Below, piece by piece: positions 10,101 through 18,339 of a stretch of 43,314 nt of DNA. The DNA comes from Phycisphaeraceae bacterium. Lineage in GTDB: Bacteria; Planctomycetota; Phycisphaerae; Phycisphaerales; Phycisphaeraceae. A model generated the notes under the pieces. The model searched no databases and was not told where the DNA came from. It saw only the letters and a program-made list of their open reading frames with translations. The translations under genes and the position numbers were made by a program. Every line of letters starts with the position of its first letter. Positions within the stretch are counted from its first letter, which is position 1. The DNA lies in the NCBI GenBank assembly GCA_002686995.1, contig NYZC01000035.1, positions 1 through 43,314 on the forward strand, read 5' to 3'.

Positions 10101-11511
10101 GCCCGCGATGATCTCGATTGGCGTGCTCGAACCACCGCTGGAGATCATGACGATCGACGCCGACCGGGGCACGCTCTTCCCGGATCGTCACGAGTTCATC
10201 GACCTGGCGGGTCTGCCAGTCAGCGTAAGGATCACCCGTCTCGGCGAGGCGGCGCTGGGCCTGACGCCTCCTGACGGCGACGGACGCCAGCGGCTGGTAT
10301 CGATCGAACTGACGGGCACGAGCGCCGATGCAAGCAGACTGATCGTGTCGGCGCGCCACGGCACGACGATCGATTCGATCGAGGGCGATGGCGGCATGCG
10401 CCTGATCGACCTGCGCCACAGCGACCTCGTCGGCAACACGATCGTGCTCGGCGGCGCGCTGGCGACCCTGAAGGTCGACGACATCGCCGAGGGATCGCAC
10501 CTGCGCTTCGGCGGTGAGCGCGGAGATCGGCTGTCGATCGTCGCCACGGGCACGATCGGCCGGGATGAACTCGGGGCGCCGGGCACGGAAGGTGTCGACC
10601 TCGAGTTTCCCGGCGAGGTGCGGGTGACGGCGGACGCCTGGCACGGCGGCGCATGGCAGATCGGCGCGGCGCGGCGGATCAGGATCGTTGACGGGGACTT
10701 CTCTCCGACCGTCGAGATCGCCGACGGCTTCGACCTGATCGACGTCCGCGGCGGCGACCTGCGATCGCCGGTCATTCGGACGGGCGTCGAGGGCGGCGAC
10801 GGCGACAGCGGTCGGATCACGGTGCGCGCAGGCCGCGACGGAACGGGTGGCGCGCTCGAGAGCGACGACGGGATCGAGGTCGACGGCAACCTGAAGCGCG
10901 TCGAAGCGCGGCACGTCGACGCGGACGTCATTGCGACCGGCGACCTCGGACAGGTCCGACAGCGCGATCGCGATGGTGCGGGCCGCCTCGACGTGCGCAT
11001 CGAGGCCCGCCGCGTGGATCGCGTCGAGGCCGCGGGCGCCGGCGCGGCGATCGACGTGTTGACCACGGCCACCGTGGCGGACCTTGGCCGGAAGCCGGCG
11101 GTCGGCGCGATCCGGGTGACGGGCGCCGATCTCGAGGCAGGCCTGATCGAGACCCAGCCGGGCACGCGCGTCGGCCAGCTGTTCGTGACGGCCCGGCGCG
11201 GGCGCGGCGGCAACGTCGACGGGACGGTGACGGTCCAGGCCGACCAGCTCGATCGGTGGCGCGCCGCCGACGTCCGGGCGGCGTTCGAGGTGACCGGGCA
11301 TCTCGGCAGCGGTCGTATCGGGCGCGTCGTCGACGCCGAGATCGTGATCGGCGGGGCGGTGATCGGCCGGCTCGCGACGGCCAGCGGGGTCGATCCGCTC
11401 GACACGAACGGCCTGGAGGACGGACGGCTCGATCTGCTCAACGACGACCTGACCACGGGCGTCCTGCGCGTCGCCGGCGAGACCGACCTGCGGCAGATCC
11501 GGACCGGGTGA
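7129..11511 (+). CDS. Giant surface protein with internal PEP-CTERM motif, cohesin-like, Calx-beta and cadherin-like domains
   Basis: This 1460-residue exported protein starts at TTG 7129 with a clear signal peptide (RRRLALLVFGIVVLVGIAHPAGA). Residues 25-170 resemble a cohesin-type beta sandwich and are related to the small PEP-CTERM protein at 15544. At about 173-198 is a full PEP-CTERM tripartite signal (LPEPVSLW, hydrophobic stretch, LGRRR), normally the extreme C-terminus of a protein. Immediately after comes MPPPAPRHEVEPLEAKLML, which looks like the start of a LEPR-XLL protein. A second cohesin-like segment, a cadherin-like module (ENDRDEDFDPFDAV, FTGVDAFTYVARD), three Calx-beta domains (about 470-790, acidic DDDLDEFDERF-type calcium loops), further cadherin-like modules and a long beta-rich C-terminus follow. 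The likely role is adhesion or matrix. It looks like two genes read as one, with an ATG at 7723 available for the second. Confidence 0.85.
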   Translation: MRRRLALLVFGIVVLVGIAHPAGAELRIEVERRTVVASPTDPVEGFFDVFFRIVEPDEGRNDLAGFDLVINLPPPEDGITFGNAQLTESPHPPVFPGIPPITFPNGSNQLRVQSFLFAGATAIDHDEGLVRVPFEVAPGIEDLFPLTIETSMTMLRDNDIAVIEYVPTDGWLRVLPEPVSLWSMLVAALPLLGRRRSPMPPPAPRHEVEPLEAKLMLNGSDPVLSVADRAVESDPVLAVSAFVDVVFEVPAGATPMLGGYDTILALSPATTDIVFTGASEAPAAVFAGQTPAAAGGATLQVQDILPLPFQEAPILDGAGLFRATFEVAAGTTGNFEVRLDSVNLVDGNGVPIGFTGFAGMLTVTPSNLPPVTETDAYRMLRGDALDVPAAAGVLENDRDEDFDPFDAVVEDLPAHGALELDADGAFRYVPEPDFTGVDAFTYVARDAFADSEPTRVEIDVIARPTISIEDAIVDEALGPARFTVRLGGLPATGLLPVPVEVNFETVDVDGAVVGEDYEANAGTLRFEPGEVEMEVAVVIHDDDLDEFDERFGVVLDNAKNATLLDPDAEAEIVDNDAAPTVRVDDAMAVEGDGVLRWPVTLSDPSGRAVSVRFESSDDSATADDDYVSATGTLTFDPGVTSLTIDATLVDDAVDEVDETIRVLIAQPLHAAIERAEAEGTIEDDDAAPTLVVPDVFVDEDVGPAVFDLLLSGPSARPIEVSFMTSGVEADAGADFDTADGVVTFAPGETAAVVIVTIQDDSDDEPPETFRLDLSDAVNVTLPGAAPIATIRDDDRPNRPPEPVDDQQTVLEGALTGAGLAVDVLGNDSDPDADALRLVDVTAPAGFTAFIDDALTPNDPEDDVIRVIADEQFNGVIDLTYRVGDGQLFADAALRLTVAPDNDRPVADPQSVDVVAGDSVEVTLSGSDVETAPGALDFAIDTGPAHGTLTALGPGRFRYEPTAPFTGPDQFTFTVTDDGDPSGAAGNALTSLPAMISIGVLEPPLEIMTIDADRGTLFPDRHEFIDLAGLPVSVRITRLGEAALGLTPPDGDGRQRLVSIELTGTSADASRLIVSARHGTTIDSIEGDGGMRLIDLRHSDLVGNTIVLGGALATLKVDDIAEGSHLRFGGERGDRLSIVATGTIGRDELGAPGTEGVDLEFPGEVRVTADAWHGGAWQIGAARRIRIVDGDFSPTVEIADGFDLIDVRGGDLRSPVIRTGVEGGDGDSGRITVRAGRDGTGGALESDDGIEVDGNLKRVEARHVDADVIATGDLGQVRQRDRDGAGRLDVRIEARRVDRVEAAGAGAAIDVLTTATVADLGRKPAVGAIRVTGADLEAGLIETQPGTRVGQLFVTARRGRGGNVDGTVTVQADQLDRWRAADVRAAFEVTGHLGSGRIGRVVDAEIVIGGAVIGRLATASGVDPLDTNGLEDGRLDLLNDDLTTGVLRVAGETDLRQIRTG

Positions 11512-11590
11512 CTTTGCGGCCGTATCCTATAAGTCAATTTAAACAAATATTTTATGAATGATTTGGGCGCGACCGGTGCGCCGCGGGCCG

Positions 11591-11731
11591 GAAAAGCCAC
11601 GAAAAGCCACGAAAAGCGGAAGCATACGATCCCGACTTCGCGGACCGACAGCCGATCGGCGGAATCGTCAGCGGCACCCACGAATGCTTCGTTCCTTTTC
11701 TTGCGTGGCTATTCGTGGCTATTCGTGGCTA
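11591..11731. repeat. Opposed 10-bp arrays (GAAAAGCCAC / TGGCTATTCG)
   Basis: On the left, the unit GAAAAGCCAC occurs twice plus a partial copy (11591-11616). On the right, ATTCGTGGCT occurs in tandem after a related TTGCGTGGCT (11701-11730), which is the reverse complement with changes. The arms face each other across about 85 bases. They could pair as a long imperfect hairpin downstream of the giant surface gene. Confidence 0.8.
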
Positions 11732-11862
11732 TGAATCCGCGGCCGACCGCTTACACCCGAATGATTTCACGACCGGGGATCCGGGCGGCCGATGACCGGC
11801 GGGCCGGCTGTCTCCTGCCGCCGCAAGAGGGATCTGGCCGCGGTTGCCGTGGCGAAGAACCC

Positions 11863-11891
11863 TTGCGTCAGCACTTTTCATCTGATATACG
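11863..11891 (+). promoter_or_regulatory. Predicted promoter for the beta-helix protein
   Basis: TTGCGT (11863-11868) and TATACG (11886-11891) have a 17-base spacer, about 130 bases before the ATG at 12024. CGTCAG occurs on both sides of the -10 element. The prediction rests on sequence match alone. Confidence 0.35.
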
Positions 11892-12023
11892 TCAGCGTGG
11901 AAAGTAGGTGTACGAGGCATCCGGCAGGGCTGAAACCGTCACCACGTTTCGTGTGAGAAGCACTCCCGCGGCTGTTTGTGCGTGGCGCGTTGGTACTGCC
12001 GTATCGTCGAAAAGGAGTTCGGC

Positions 12024-15000
12024 ATGCGCGCGAGGCAAAGGCTTCGGTATGTCGGCCTGCCGGGGGGGGGGCGGCGCATCGCAACGGCCATCGGCCGATT
12101 CCCGGCAACCCGCGGTTCGAACCGCTCGAGGCGCGGTGGCTGCTTTCCACGGTGACCAGCCTCGAGGACGACGGGGGCCCGGGGACGCTGCGCACGGTCC
12201 TTTCCGACGCGCTGCCCGGTACGACGATCGACTTCGCGGTCACCGGTCGAATCGACCTGATCCAGGGGCCGCTGAGAATCGACAAGGATCTGGCCATCGA
12301 AGGTCCGGGCGCGACGCTGCTGACGATCGGCGGCAGCACGGTGTCGCGCATCGTGGACGTCGATGACGGCGATGACGGCCACGTCATCGACGTGACCCTC
12401 TCGCGGCTGACGTTCGCCGACGGCCTCGATACGGGTTACGGCGGCGCGCTGCTCAACGATCACGAATCGCTGACGCTCGAGGAGGTCGCCGTGGTCGACA
12501 GCCGCGTGGTCGCGAACGGTGGCGGCCACGCCCAGGGCGGCGCGATCTACAGCGTCGGCGGCGTGCTCGACATCCGCGACAGCCGGATCAGCGGAAGCAA
12601 GGCCGACAACGGCGAGGGCGGCGGCATCTACAGCGGCGGCGGCATGCTCCTGCTGACCGACGTGACGATCACGGACAACCGCGCCGATTTCGGCGGCGGT
12701 GTAAAGGTCCACGGCGGCACCGCGCTGATCCGTGACGGCGAGATCAGCCGCAACGACGCGATCAATGGCGGCGGCCTCGAGAACGAGGGCGGGCACACGA
12801 CGATTGAAGGCATGGTCATCAGCGAGAACACGACGTTCGACGGCGGCGGCCTTCAGAATGTCGGCGGAGGGCGCCTCGACGTCGTCGATTCGGTGATTTC
12901 GGGCAACATCGCGGAGCTTGACGGCGGCGGCCTGTTCAACGACGGCGGCAGCGCGAGCGGACTGCCCGCGGTCGCCAGCCTCACGCGCGTGCTGGTCGCC
13001 GACAACACCGCGTACTCGAACGGCGGAGGCATCAACAACGACGGGGGCAGCGGGGGCAGCAACGTCGGAGGCACGGTCACCGTGATCGACAGCACGATCC
13101 GCGGCAACTACTCCGACTCGAGCGGCGGTGCGATCTTCGTCGACGGCGGCAGCGGCGACACGGCCGTCGGCGGCCGGCTGGTCATCTCCGGCAGCACGTT
13201 GAACGATAACCGCGCGGCGCGCGACGGCGGGGCCGTCTACATCGACGGCGGCGCCGGCGACTTCTCCGTGGGCGGGACCGTCGAGATCAGCAACAGCACG
13301 TTCAGCGGCAACGTCGCCGAGGACGACGGCGGCGCGATCTACAACGATCGGGCCAGCGGATCCGCCGTCGGCGGCATGCTGAAGGTGGACCGGACGACGA
13401 TCACGGACAATCTCGCCGAGAGCGGCGACGGCGGCGCGATCCGGCACCGCGGCGAGCTGGCCACGATTCACGGCTCGATCCTTTCGGGCAACTTCTTCGA
13501 GGAGCGCTCGGCCGGGTTCGAGAACGACCTTGCCGGCGACATTGACCCGGCAAGCTCGTTCAACCTCTTCGGCGCGCTCGACGGGGACGTGCCGACGGGA
13601 CCGGGCAACATCATGGACACGATCGATCCGGGCCTGCTCCCCCTCGGGGACTACGGCGGTTCGACGCGCACCCACGCGCTCGAGGAGACGAGTCCCGCGC
13701 TCGATCAGGGCGGATCGGCCGTCGTGCCCGCGCCGACGTTCGATCAGCGCGGGACGCGGCCGCGCGTCGTCGACCTGGGCGCGGTGCCGAACGCCGCGGG
13801 CGGGGATGGCAGCGACATCGGATCGTTCGAGCTTCTGACCGGCGCCGACGTGGCCGCGACGAAGCGCGACGAGCTGCTGCTTGACGCGGACGGCGATGGC
13901 GACGCCGACCCGGGCGACCAGGTTCGCTATCACGTCACGATTCTCAACGTCGGCGACGCCGATGCAACGGTCGTGGTGTTTACCGACGAGATCGACCCGG
14001 AGACGACGCTGCTGTCGGGTGCGGGGACGACCTACCAGCACGCCGTGGGCACGCTGGCGGCGGGCACCTCGATGTCGTTCACGTTCGACGTCGAGATCAA
14101 CGCGTCCTTCCCGCCCGATCGGACGACGATCTCCAACCAGGGCGTCGTCTCCGGATCGAACATCACGGACGTGCTGAGCGACGATCCCGACGTGGTGGGC
14201 ACCGACAACCCGACGGTGACCGACGTGCCGCAGACGGACGTCTCGGTCATCGTGGGCGACGTTCCCGAGCCGGTCACCTTCGGCAACCTCTACAGTTATT
14301 TCGTCACGGTCGCCAACGGGGGCCTGCAGTCGGCGGACGACGTCATCGTGTCGGCGTCACTGCCTTCGGGCGTATCTTTCGACAGCGCCCCGGCGCCCTG
14401 CGACCACATCGCCGGCGAGGTGACATGCGATGTCGGCACGCTGCCGCGGCTGGCCACCGTGACGTTCGAGATCCGCGTCGTGGGCGACATCCCGGCGCCC
14501 GTCAGCGGCGCCCGCGGCAGCTTCAGCGGCGACGCGGCGACGAGCGTGACGGCGACGTTCGACGTTCAGGCCTCGACGCACGACGCCGATCCATCGAACA
14601 ACCAGGTGATGGAAAGCACCGAGCTCAGCCTGCCCGTCGTCGAGCAGGTGCTCGTCAGCGGGTCGCAGTGGACCGACGCGTTCCGCACGGCGGCGGACTC
14701 GGATCCCGCTCGGGCCTCGGGTTTCGTCCTCGACAGCGGCGCGAATCAGTTGCGCACCCTGCCCTGGACCAATGCCGACGAGATCCAGATCGTCTTCGAT
14801 CGCGACGTCACCGTGCAGCAGGATGACCTCGGCGTGTACGGCGTCACGGTTCCGCAGTACGCGTTCGCCGGGTTCGCATACGATCCCGCGCTGTTCCGCG
14901 CGACCTGGACGCTGACCGATCCGTTCGGCCGCCAGGGCGCCGAGAACCTGCCGGACGGACTGGACAATCTGACAGGCGGCGATCGGGTGCTGCTCGTGCT

Positions 15001-15535
15001 CTCGGAAGACGTCAACGTCGGCGGCACGCCGATCGACGGCACCAATCCCGCGGGCGATCCGAAGAACTTTGCGCTGCCCAGCGGCGACGGCGTGAGCGGC
15101 GGCCAGTTCCGGTTCCAGTTCCACGTCCACCCGGGCGACGCCACGCGCGACAATCGCGTCAACATCGTCGACACGGTCAACGTGCGGAACCGCGCGTTCC
15201 AGAGCACGACGGACGGGCCGTGGTACACGATCTTCCACGATCTGGACGGCAGCGGGCACAACGCCATCGAGGACACGCTGCTGGCGCGGAACCGGACGTT
15301 CACGCAGCTTCCCGGCGGAGCGCCGGTCGAGCCCGCGCCGGGGCGACAGGAGGCGGTCTCCTTCGTGACGGAAGACCTGATCGCCGGGGCGGCGGCACTG
15401 GCGGCCTCGCCGGCGCCGTCGGGATCGGAGCCGGGCGGCGCTGCCGCCGCGTGGCTGGACGGAAGCGATGAGTCCGGGGACGGAGCGTTCGTGCGCTGGC
15501 TCGAGCAGCGCGATGAGGAAGTGATCAAGCAGTGA
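12024..15535 (+). CDS. LEPR-XLL-like beta-helix/DUF11 surface protein with C-terminal dockerin-like module; frame broken at G10 tract
   Basis: The best start is ATG 12024, seven bases after AAGGAG, giving an arginine-rich MRARQRLRYVGLPGGG. This frame leaves the main frame at a run of ten G (12062-12071). With one more G it would join AAHRNGHRPIPGNPRFEPLEARWLLS, a LEPR-XLL-like export motif expected at about residue 32-42. An uninterrupted but unconvincing frame begins at 11978. The rest of the protein (about 1170 residues) has polymorphic parallel beta-helix repeats (about 50-560, many NxGGGI/DGGG turns), DUF11-like modules (SLPSGVSFDSAP, CDVGTLPRLATVTFEI), and near residues 1034-1096 two loops, GDATRDNRVNIVDTVNVRNRAF and HDLDGSGHNAIEDTLLARNRTF, like a type I dockerin. 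It is probably a secreted adhesin or matrix protein. The next gene starts 8 bases downstream. Confidence 0.75.
12062..12071 (+). repeat. G10 homopolymer in the 5' coding region
   Basis: Ten consecutive G lie 36 bases after the best start codon. The length decides whether the well-positioned start is in frame with the long downstream protein. Eleven G (or eight) would restore the frame. It may be a phase-variable tract or a sequencing error. Confidence 0.9.
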
Positions 15536-15543
15536 GGTGCAAG

Positions 15544-16194
15544 ATGAGAGCAACGATTGAAATCTATCCCATTCTGGCAGCGGTAATGTGGCTGGCCGTG
15601 CCGCCGGCAGCATCGATGGCGACGTTGACGATACACGTCGACGACGTCGTGATGCTCGAGACGCAGACCACCGGGTTCTTCGACGTGTGGGTCGAGGTGG
15701 AAGGGGTGCCGCCGCAGGTCTCGGGCTGGGATCTCGAGCTCGACGTGACCCCCTCCGGCGGCGGGTTCAGCTTCACGTCGATCGACGCCCCCACGGCGCC
15801 GCACCCGTATGTCTTCTCGGGCAACGATCCGCCCTACGCGGACCAGGTCCCGTTCCAGATCAGCCTCACCGCGGAGAACCTGCAGGCCGTCGATCTCCTC
15901 GGCTTTCCCCAGAACCCGCCGCCGCCTCCGGGCACGCCTTCGGTCCCGCTTCACGACGGCGACGGCCTGCTCCGCGTCTTCTTCTCGCGCGAGCTGGATT
16001 CGCAGAGGCTGTTCAACATCTCGATCGACATGAGCAACACCAACATCACCGACGACACGGAGCCCGACGCCCAGGTGATTCCCTACCAGGTCAAGAACGG
16101 CACGGTCCGCGTCGTCCCGGAGCCGGCGGCGGCGCTGCTGGTCCCGCTCGGCCTGGCCGCGCTGTGGGTGAAGATGGGACGACGCCGGGCTTGA
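15544..16194 (+). CDS. Cohesin-like PEP-CTERM protein
   Basis: This 216-residue exported protein begins with a signal peptide (ending near AVPPAASMA) and ends with a canonical PEP-CTERM tail: VVPEPAAALLVPLGLAALWV followed by KMGRRRA. In systems with an exosortase, such tails direct sorting and cleavage at the envelope. No exosortase is in this window. The body (about 28-185) is a beta-rich domain (GFFDVWVEVEGVP, GWDLELDVTPSGGGFSF, DGDGLLRVFF) of cohesin type and is paralogous to the N-terminal 170 residues of the giant protein at 7129. The ATG is preceded by GAGGTG and lies 8 bases after the stop of the dockerin-like protein, so the two are probably co-transcribed and may interact. Confidence 0.85.
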   Translation: MRATIEIYPILAAVMWLAVPPAASMATLTIHVDDVVMLETQTTGFFDVWVEVEGVPPQVSGWDLELDVTPSGGGFSFTSIDAPTAPHPYVFSGNDPPYADQVPFQISLTAENLQAVDLLGFPQNPPPPPGTPSVPLHDGDGLLRVFFSRELDSQRLFNISIDMSNTNITDDTEPDAQVIPYQVKNGTVRVVPEPAAALLVPLGLAALWVKMGRRRA

Positions 16195-16206
16195 CGGGGA
16201 GTGCCT

Positions 16207-16245
16207 CTCACGGCGGCACGGAGAAACGGAGGAGGGGAGTAGGGG
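16207..16245. repeat. Short 8-bp-period array
   Basis: Degenerate units around CACGGAGA and AACGGAGG repeat with a period near 8 bases right after the PEP-CTERM gene. It lies in the convergent gap with the methyltransferase gene. Confidence 0.5.
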
Positions 16246-16283
16246 AAGTGGCCACGCTTCGGTGTGCGCCGATCCGGCCGCCG

Positions 16284-16985
16284 TCAGTCGTCTGCTTCCC
16301 GCCACGCCGATCCGAACATGAAGAACGCGCCGCTGGTTCGAATCCGGGCCGTCCATCCCAGGGCCGACAGGTCGTTCGTCAGTCGGTCCGGCTCGTAGAA
16401 CACCTTGACGATCCTGAAGGCGCGCCCGTCGTTAAGCTTCCGCGCGGATATGCCGGACCGGTCAACCGGTCCGTGATCCATCGCCGAGGATGCGCTGGTG
16501 AACAGGCTGTCCACGAAGTATGCCTGCCCCCCGGGCTTGAGCGCGTCTCGGACCAGTGACCAGAAGGCGCCGAACCTCTGTTCCGGAACGTGAGACAGCC
16601 AGAATCCGAAGAAGATGAAGTCGAACCGGCGATCGGGCCGCCATCGAAAGATGTCGTCGGTGATGTACTCGACGTGCGGCGCGTCGACGCGCCGACGGCA
16701 GAGCTCGATCGCGTTCGCGGACGCGTCGACGGCGGTCAATCGATCGCACGACGGGGCCAGTCGTCGCGTCCAGAGCCCGGTGCCGGAGGCCAGCTCGAGC
16801 ACGTCGCCGCCGGGGCAGGCCGTTTCCAGCGCACGGGCGACATGCGCGATCTCGGCCTGCCACCGCGCGCGGTGCTCTTCACCCCGGTCGTATCGTCCCT
16901 GCCGCAGGAACCACTGGTCGTACTCGGGCGCGCGGGCGTCGTAGTAGTCGATCTGCTGGTTGAGGAGGTCGTCGAGGGAGGTCAT
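16284..16985 (-). CDS. Class I SAM-dependent methyltransferase
   Basis: This 233-residue soluble enzyme has the Rossmann methyltransferase motifs in order: VLELASGTGLWTRRLA (motif I, SAM binding), TAVDASANAIELC (motif II), ITDDIFRWRPDRRFDFIFFGFWLSHVP (motifs III/IV) and LKPGGQAYFVD (post-motif). It belongs to the broad Methyltransf_25/11 group, and the substrate cannot be read from the sequence. It begins near YYDARAPEYDQWF, a common opening in this group. The gene is last in a minus-strand set. The gap to the SGNH hydrolase holds a gene remnant and a repeat, so co-transcription is uncertain. Confidence 0.88.
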   Translation of the reverse strand: MTSLDDLLNQQIDYYDARAPEYDQWFLRQGRYDRGEEHRARWQAEIAHVARALETACPGGDVLELASGTGLWTRRLAPSCDRLTAVDASANAIELCRRRVDAPHVEYITDDIFRWRPDRRFDFIFFGFWLSHVPEQRFGAFWSLVRDALKPGGQAYFVDSLFTSASSAMDHGPVDRSGISARKLNDGRAFRIVKVFYEPDRLTNDLSALGWTARIRTSGAFFMFGSAWREADD

Positions 16986-17004
16986 GCTGGCGTCCGGGTG
17001 CGGA

Positions 17005-17175
17005 CTATCCGTCCGGTTCGGTTTCGAAGAACTCCCGCAGTTCGACTGCGTCCGGACGAGCTGATTGCGACTGACTGTAGATGGTCAACTCTGCGTTCAA
17101 GGGAATCAGGCTCATGGCCCGTCCGGCGGCGACGTGTTCGAGGATCGCCTGAAGCAACGAACCACGGATGAACAC
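17005..17175 (-). pseudogene. Remnant of an excisionase-family antitoxin-like gene, 5' end inside a repeat
   Basis: The frame contains LLQAILEHVAAGRAMSLIPL followed by NAELT. This resembles the lead-in found before the helix-turn-helix in small DNA-binding antitoxins (typically AxGxAVTLVPVxAELTTQEAA). The HTH itself is missing: after NAELT comes IYSQSQSARPDAVELREFF and a stop. The only in-frame starts (GTG 17175, or TTG a few codons later) lie in or next to the ACGGATG repeat arm at 17159-17180. The similarity is by recall of family pattern, so this may instead be an unrelated small protein. No toxin gene is adjacent. Confidence 0.35.
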
Positions 17176-17245
17176 GGATGGGGCAGCGGGGCTCGCGTCG
17201 CTCGATCGCGGTTCGCCAGCATTCATCCGTGCCCATCCGTGGTTC
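17159..17245. repeat. ACGGATG-family inverted repeat
   Basis: The arms 17159-17180 and 17224-17245 pair with 20 of 22 matches (GAACCACGGATG followed by AACACGGATG). They enclose GGGGCAGCGGGGCTCGCGTC and further sequence. Related copies are at 22482-22583 and 43160-43200. The copy at 43160 also shares the interior sequence (GGGGCTCGC, CGCTC). Confidence 0.9.
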
Positions 17246-17281
17246 CTTCCCGACGCGGCTCGGCCGCGTTGGGGATGCGAT

Positions 17282-18328
17282 TCAGAGAATCTCCCTCAGC
17301 TTCACCTCGTACGCATCCGCGTATCGCACCATGCCGAGGTCCGTCGGATGCGAGCTGTCGACGGTGGCTTCGCCGTCGTCGCCGAGCAGGTGGTCGCCCT
17401 CGAGGTAGTGCAGGCCGGTGACGCCGTCGCGGACGAGGCGCTCGAACGCGCGGCGCAGCGCTTCGCGGCGCGTCGAGTTCGTTTCGCACGCCGTGGCGTA
17501 GAATTGCGAGTGGGTGTAGGTGCGGTCCTCGACCAGCAGGATCGGCGTGTCCGCATGTTCAGACCTGAGGGTGTGCACCAGGGGCTGGGCGTTCGCGTCG
17601 ATCGTCTCGGCGGGCATGTTGGGCACGCAGTCGATGACGAAGAGGGCCGCGTCGATCTCGGCGATCAGCTTCGCGAATTCGGGCTCCATGCGACCCCGCC
17701 CCGAAAAGCCGAGGTTGATCATCGGCCGGTCCAGGCGCCGCTCGAGGATGGACGGGATGGACATGCCCGAGCGCGACGCGCAGGCGCCCTGCATGATCGA
17801 CGTGCCGTAGAAGACGATCGGCGGGTCGGTCCGGGGCGGGATCGGATCGAAGTCGCAGCTTTCGGGCACACCGATCCGAAGCGACTCGACGCCGTTGTAG
17901 AGCGGCAGGTAGACCGTGTAGCAACAGGTGCCGGAAGACGGTGCGTCGACGTTCTCGATCCGAAGCCGGACGTCGCGCGCCTCGGGCTTCGATACCGCGA
18001 CCCATCGGCTGCGGCCGTGCTCGTCGCGACGATAGACGTCAATGCCGCTCACGCTGGTGGCGGCCATGTGCGGCATCGCGAGCCGGTCCGATCTGACGGT
18101 GTGCCGGAATTCCAGGTTCGTGGCGCTCGTCTCGAAGCGGACGAACAGGCCCGCCGAATGCAGGCTGAGGCCCCACACATCCGGGCAGATCAACGGCTCG
18201 GCCCGGGCGGGAAGGCGATCGAACGGACCGGGCGTATCCGACCATCCCTTGCCTTCGGCGCCCCAGTCCTTCGCGTCGTACCAGGCGATACCGTCTTCGA
18301 TACTCGGTGTGGCGGGTTGTCGGTTCAT
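17282..18328 (-). CDS. SGNH/GDSL hydrolase with GxDLY domain
   Basis: This 348-residue enzyme probably removes acyl groups from a carbohydrate or similar substrate. The N-terminal domain holds GIDVYRRD, the GxDLY-type motif of the beta domain that precedes SGNH_hydro_3 catalytic domains. The catalytic part has the nucleophile block PPIVFYGTSIMQGACASR (about 165-185), GFSGRGRMEPE (Gly block), VIDCVPNM (the Asn block) and DSSHPTDLG near the end, which supplies Asp and His. No signal peptide is visible, so it may act in the cytoplasm. It lies 11 bases downstream of the TIM-barrel gene and is probably in the same operon, which suggests sugar-derivative metabolism. Confidence 0.85.
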   Translation of the reverse strand: MNRQPATPSIEDGIAWYDAKDWGAEGKGWSDTPGPFDRLPARAEPLICPDVWGLSLHSAGLFVRFETSATNLEFRHTVRSDRLAMPHMAATSVSGIDVYRRDEHGRSRWVAVSKPEARDVRLRIENVDAPSSGTCCYTVYLPLYNGVESLRIGVPESCDFDPIPPRTDPPIVFYGTSIMQGACASRSGMSIPSILERRLDRPMINLGFSGRGRMEPEFAKLIAEIDAALFVIDCVPNMPAETIDANAQPLVHTLRSEHADTPILLVEDRTYTHSQFYATACETNSTRREALRRAFERLVRDGVTGLHYLEGDHLLGDDGEATVDSSHPTDLGMVRYADAYEVKLREIL

Positions 18329-18339
18329 GAAATCAGATC

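Larger units (their letters stand above)
11512..12023. other. 512-bp intergenic region with AT-rich island and repeat arms
   Basis: No gene is convincing here. Right after the stop is an AT-rich island (11527-11560) that is striking in this GC-rich sequence. Then come two opposed arrays of 10-bp units (11591-11616 and 11704-11731), listed separately. The right part holds a predicted promoter and leader for the next gene. A GC-rich stretch at about 11775-11850 could fold, but I recognise no riboswitch. Confidence 0.6.

Noticed and set aside
7717-11301. Minus-strand frame of about 1190 codons opposite the giant surface gene
   Set aside because: Shadow of the real gene. The translation has no domain or signal, while the plus strand encodes recognisable Calx-beta and cadherin-like modules.
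11775-11850. Riboswitch before the beta-helix gene
   Set aside because: The stretch is GC-rich and could fold, but I could not match it to any riboswitch core.
7129-16194. True cellulosome
   Set aside because: No glycoside hydrolase or scaffoldin with multiple canonical cohesins is present; only cohesin-like and dockerin-like modules can be argued.
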